DNA from: Robiginitomaculum sp.
Lineage (GTDB): Bacteria; Pseudomonadota; Alphaproteobacteria; Caulobacterales; Maricaulaceae
Direction of reading: 5' to 3'
Assembly: GCA_026982235.1 (NCBI GenBank)
Contig: JALSHM010000439.1
Span: 1 to 8,967, forward strand
DNA length: 8,967 nt
Shown here: piece after piece, positions 6,939-8,967 of the stretch
Position numbering within the stretch: the stretch's first letter is position 1
Layout: every line of letters begins with the position of its first letter
Made by a program: the position numbers and the translations under genes
Notes under the pieces: model-generated
Seen by the model: the letters and a program-made list of their open reading frames with translations, nothing else
The model's database searches: none
What the model was told of the DNA's origin: nothing

Positions 6939-7730
6939 ATGACCAAATTTTCCTATGCAGAGCACCTCGCTGATTTCAAAACTACAGCCCGCTGGCTTGC
7001 GCGGCGTGGCTGGTCGGAGGCCGCTGGTGGCAATATGTCCATTCGGCTAGAAGCCTTAGCCAAATTGCATGAAGACGACCATATTGAATTACCCATAGAG
7101 GTGCCATACATTGCTGGGCAGGTCATATTGCTTACAGGCTCAGGCACACGGGCGCGAGAAATAGGGGTGGATGCTGAACCCCATATTGGCCTGTATAAAA
7201 TTGCCGACGACGGGCGGCATTATGGCTGGATAGCGGGCAATCAAAACCCGTCCATGGAACTGCCCGCCCATTTCGCTATTCACAATGCCCTGGAACAATA
7301 CCGTCCAGAAGATAAAGCCATTTTGCACACCCATCCCGCAAGCCTCATTGCTTTGTGTCATATACCGGGTTTTGATAATAGCAAAACTATATCGGATAAG
7401 ATCCTGTCCCTGCAAAGCGAAGCCAGACTGATTTTGCCCGAAGGTACCGGGTTTGTGGAACATGAGTTACCAGGGTCTTTGGAGCTTGGCTTGAAATCTG
7501 CCGAAGCCGTGGCCAAGCATCATTTGGTATTGTGGCAATATCACGGCCTCTTGGCAACAGGCGAAACGCTGGCGGGGGCATTTGATAAGCTGGAAGTGTT
7601 CGAAAAAAGTGCGCGCGTCTATTGGCAGCTCCGCGCAGCAGGCATTGACCCTGCGGGCATTGATGAGGGCGAGATAAAAAACACGCTCACCGCCTTTGGT
7701 CGACTTGCGCGCTATCCAACTGGCATTTAA
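6939..7730 (+). CDS. Class II (zinc) aldolase, rhamnulose-1-phosphate aldolase-like
   Basis: The 263-residue protein has the class II aldolase/adducin fold and resembles RhaD most closely. RhaD cleaves L-rhamnulose-1-phosphate to dihydroxyacetone phosphate (DHAP) and L-lactaldehyde. Seen here are G-G-N (30-32) and T-G-S-G-T (66-70) for phosphate binding, catalytic E107 in M-E-L-P-A-H-F, zinc ligands H130 and H132 in L-H-T-H-P, and H202 in W-Q-Y-H-G. The spacing E107-H130-H132-H202 nearly equals that of E. coli RhaD (E117, H141, H143, H212), and A-F-D-K-L-E-V-F-E-K-S-A-R-V (214-227) fits its C-terminal helix. No rhamnose isomerase or kinase gene is nearby; the neighbours instead suggest a 5-substituted ribulose-1-phosphate substrate. 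The start at 6939 is preferred over the in-frame ATG at 6876, because the latter lies inside the phosphorylase gene and the extra 21 residues resemble no family sequence. The 3' end overlaps the convergent permease gene by 44 bases. Confidence 0.87.
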   Translation: MTKFSYAEHLADFKTTARWLARRGWSEAAGGNMSIRLEALAKLHEDDHIELPIEVPYIAGQVILLTGSGTRAREIGVDAEPHIGLYKIADDGRHYGWIAGNQNPSMELPAHFAIHNALEQYRPEDKAILHTHPASLIALCHIPGFDNSKTISDKILSLQSEARLILPEGTGFVEHELPGSLELGLKSAEAVAKHHLVLWQYHGLLATGETLAGAFDKLEVFEKSARVYWQLRAAGIDPAGIDEGEIKNTLTAFGRLARYPTGI

Positions 7731-8967
7731 CCACAGGTGCGCGCCAAAATGCGTAGGCGATTAACAGGCTGGCATAGATCACCAATGCCAGCCAGCCCAT
7801 ATTGCCCACAAATCCCCATGAGGCATATATACCATAACCATAAATAAGGACGGCTAAAACTGGGAGAAGTTTGGTTGCCCAAACAGGCAGTTTAAACGGC
7901 GCAGCGGCATAGGCTTCGGGCTTCGTACGGGCTAGATTATACAGGGCAAATACAGGAAATAAGCCAAATATTGCGCCAACAGCATTCCCAAGCACAGCCA
8001 CATAATCCAAGCTCATACCTGTAATGATTGGCACGAAACCGACCACGAAAAACAGGGTCAGAAATATCCACGGTGTACCGAAGCGATTTTTTGCGGCCAG
8101 TTGCACAGGCAACCAACCGTCTGCGGTCGCCATGGAAAGTCCACGTGTGCACCAAGCAAAAATTGCGTTCAGAGATGTTACTAATGACAACATCACACCA
8201 CCTGCGATAAAGGCAATATAGATGGGCGGCGTGAAAATAACTTTGGCGGTCGCAGCGAGGTTTTTACCTTGTACCTCGCCGAGTGGTAAAACCCCTGTTG
8301 CAACAATGCCAATTCCCACATAGAGCATTGTAACAACCAACAAAGATATTCCCATGACTAAGGGAATAGTCCGGCCCGGGTTTTTCATCTCACCCCCAAA
8401 TTCACTGACAAATTCAGAGCCAATAAGACTGAGGCGCAGTAAAAATGCGGCAGCAAAAAAACCACCAAATCCATTGGGAAAAACCTGCGAAAGCTTGGTG
8501 TAGGGCGTGTAATCGTTAACATGACCCAAGCCGGCGAATATATAGGTGAGGAGGGAGATAATCAAAATCAGCACCATCAAGCTTTGGAAGCGTGCTGCCG
8601 TCTTAAGCCCCAAAAGATTGGCGATATAACAAGCAATCATAATAGCGGCGGCGACCATTGTCATATTTATATTGGGAAGCAGGGCGTTTGCATATTCGGC
8701 GAAACCAATAGCGAAGCTTGCCAAAATGACTTGGCCTGCTACCAAAAGCCCCAAATATACAATCGAGGTCTTTGCACCGAGCAAGTCGCGCACATATGTA
8801 TAATTCCCACCCGTCGCGGGAATGGCAGAACCGAGCGAAGCAATGCAAATGGTCGGAATAGCAACAATAGCGAGCGCTAATAAAAACGCCCACGGCGCCC
8901 CATATCCGGTCATAGAAATACTAATCCCGGTCAGGACAACGACCCCCGTGCCGATAATCTGCCCTAA
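7687..8967 (-). CDS. APC-superfamily amino acid permease, N-terminus beyond window edge
   Basis: The minus-strand frame is open to the right edge and gives 426 residues. The region before the internal ATG at 8913 already reads G-Q-I-I-G-T-G-V-V-V-L-T-G, the glycine-rich first helix of APC transporters, so the true start is outside the window and only some residues are missing. I count about 12 hydrophobic segments by eye, as expected for an inner-membrane secondary transporter of amino acids or amines. The cytoplasmic motif E-M-K-N-P-G-R-T-I-P, before the seventh helix, is typical of the family. The C-terminal tail is short and ends in a hydrophilic stretch, and its last codons overlap the 3' end of the aldolase gene on the other strand. 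The substrate cannot be assigned. It is not in the same operon as the plus-strand genes, so a link to their pathway is only a possibility. Confidence 0.88.
   Translation of the reverse strand, partial: LGQIIGTGVVVLTGISISMTGYGAPWAFLLALAIVAIPTICIASLGSAIPATGGNYTYVRDLLGAKTSIVYLGLLVAGQVILASFAIGFAEYANALLPNINMTMVAAAIMIACYIANLLGLKTAARFQSLMVLILIISLLTYIFAGLGHVNDYTPYTKLSQVFPNGFGGFFAAAFLLRLSLIGSEFVSEFGGEMKNPGRTIPLVMGISLLVVTMLYVGIGIVATGVLPLGEVQGKNLAATAKVIFTPPIYIAFIAGGVMLSLVTSLNAIFAWCTRGLSMATADGWLPVQLAAKNRFGTPWIFLTLFFVVGFVPIITGMSLDYVAVLGNAVGAIFGLFPVFALYNLARTKPEAYAAAPFKLPVWATKLLPVLAVLIYGYGIYASWGFVGNMGWLALVIYASLLIAYAFWRAPVVKCQLDSAQVDQRR

Noticed and set aside
6939..7730. Methylthioribulose-1-phosphate dehydratase (MtnB) as identity of the class II aldolase-fold protein
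   Set aside because: MtnB shares the fold and would fit classical methionine salvage, but the ELPAHF motif, the LVLWQYHG block and the helix after it match RhaD much better, and no MtnC or MtnD gene is nearby.
8521..8880. Plus-strand open frame of 119 codons inside the permease gene
   Set aside because: It is antisense to conserved transmembrane helices of the permease, and its Gln/His/Asn-rich translation matches no family I know.
8911..8913. ATG at 8913 as the true permease start
   Set aside because: The frame stays open upstream to the window edge and encodes the glycine-rich start of the first helix, so the gene is cut by the window rather than starting here.

Overview
The window looks like a chromosomal fragment of a Gram-negative bacterium, most likely a proteobacterium and perhaps an alphaproteobacterium. 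This guess rests on mid-range GC by eye, tight gene packing, weak Shine-Dalgarno sequences and the gene families present; no rRNA or other marker fixes the taxon. Coding density is nearly total. The longest gap without a gene is the 57 bases before the antitoxin gene, so no stretch over 300 bases lacks a gene. I see no tRNA, rRNA, CRISPR array, transposase or convincing rho-independent terminator.

Layout from left to right. (1) 1-426 is the 3' part of a histidine-phosphatase gene; its N-terminus lies outside the window. (2) 439-4056 is a 1205-residue HyuA-HyuB fusion of the ATP-dependent 5-oxoprolinase type. (3) 4031-5464 overlaps it and encodes a fusion of an N-terminal rhodanese domain to a C-terminal sugar-1-phosphate isomerase of the MtnA/eIF2B-alpha type. 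(4) 5522-6171 is a toxin-antitoxin pair (Phd/YefM-type antitoxin, PIN-domain toxin) with its own promoter-like sequence. (5) 6185-6931 is an MTAP/MTIP-type nucleoside phosphorylase. (6) 6939-7730 is a class II aldolase closest to rhamnulose-1-phosphate aldolase. (7) On the minus strand, 7687-8967 is an APC-family 12-helix permease whose first residues lie off the right edge; its 3' end overlaps the aldolase gene tail to tail.

Read together, phosphorylase, isomerase and aldolase make a complete three-step route. A (5-substituted) nucleoside is split to a ribose-1-phosphate derivative, this is isomerised to the ribulose-1-phosphate, and that is cleaved to dihydroxyacetone phosphate plus a two-carbon aldehyde. 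This is the chemistry of the known 'DHAP shunt' for methylthioadenosine and 5'-deoxyadenosine. Here it has unusual parts: a rhodanese-fused isomerase with altered substrate-binding motifs, a phosphorylase with a 6-oxopurine-type base pocket, a RhaD-like rather than FucA-like aldolase, and a 5-oxoprolinase-type enzyme in the same transcription direction.

The toxin-antitoxin pair seems to have been inserted into this operon. A 15-base near-perfect direct repeat (14/15) lies at the isomerase stop codon and again at the phosphorylase start codon, exactly bracketing the module. Removing one copy and the module restores a compact isomerase-phosphorylase junction in which stop and start codons overlap.
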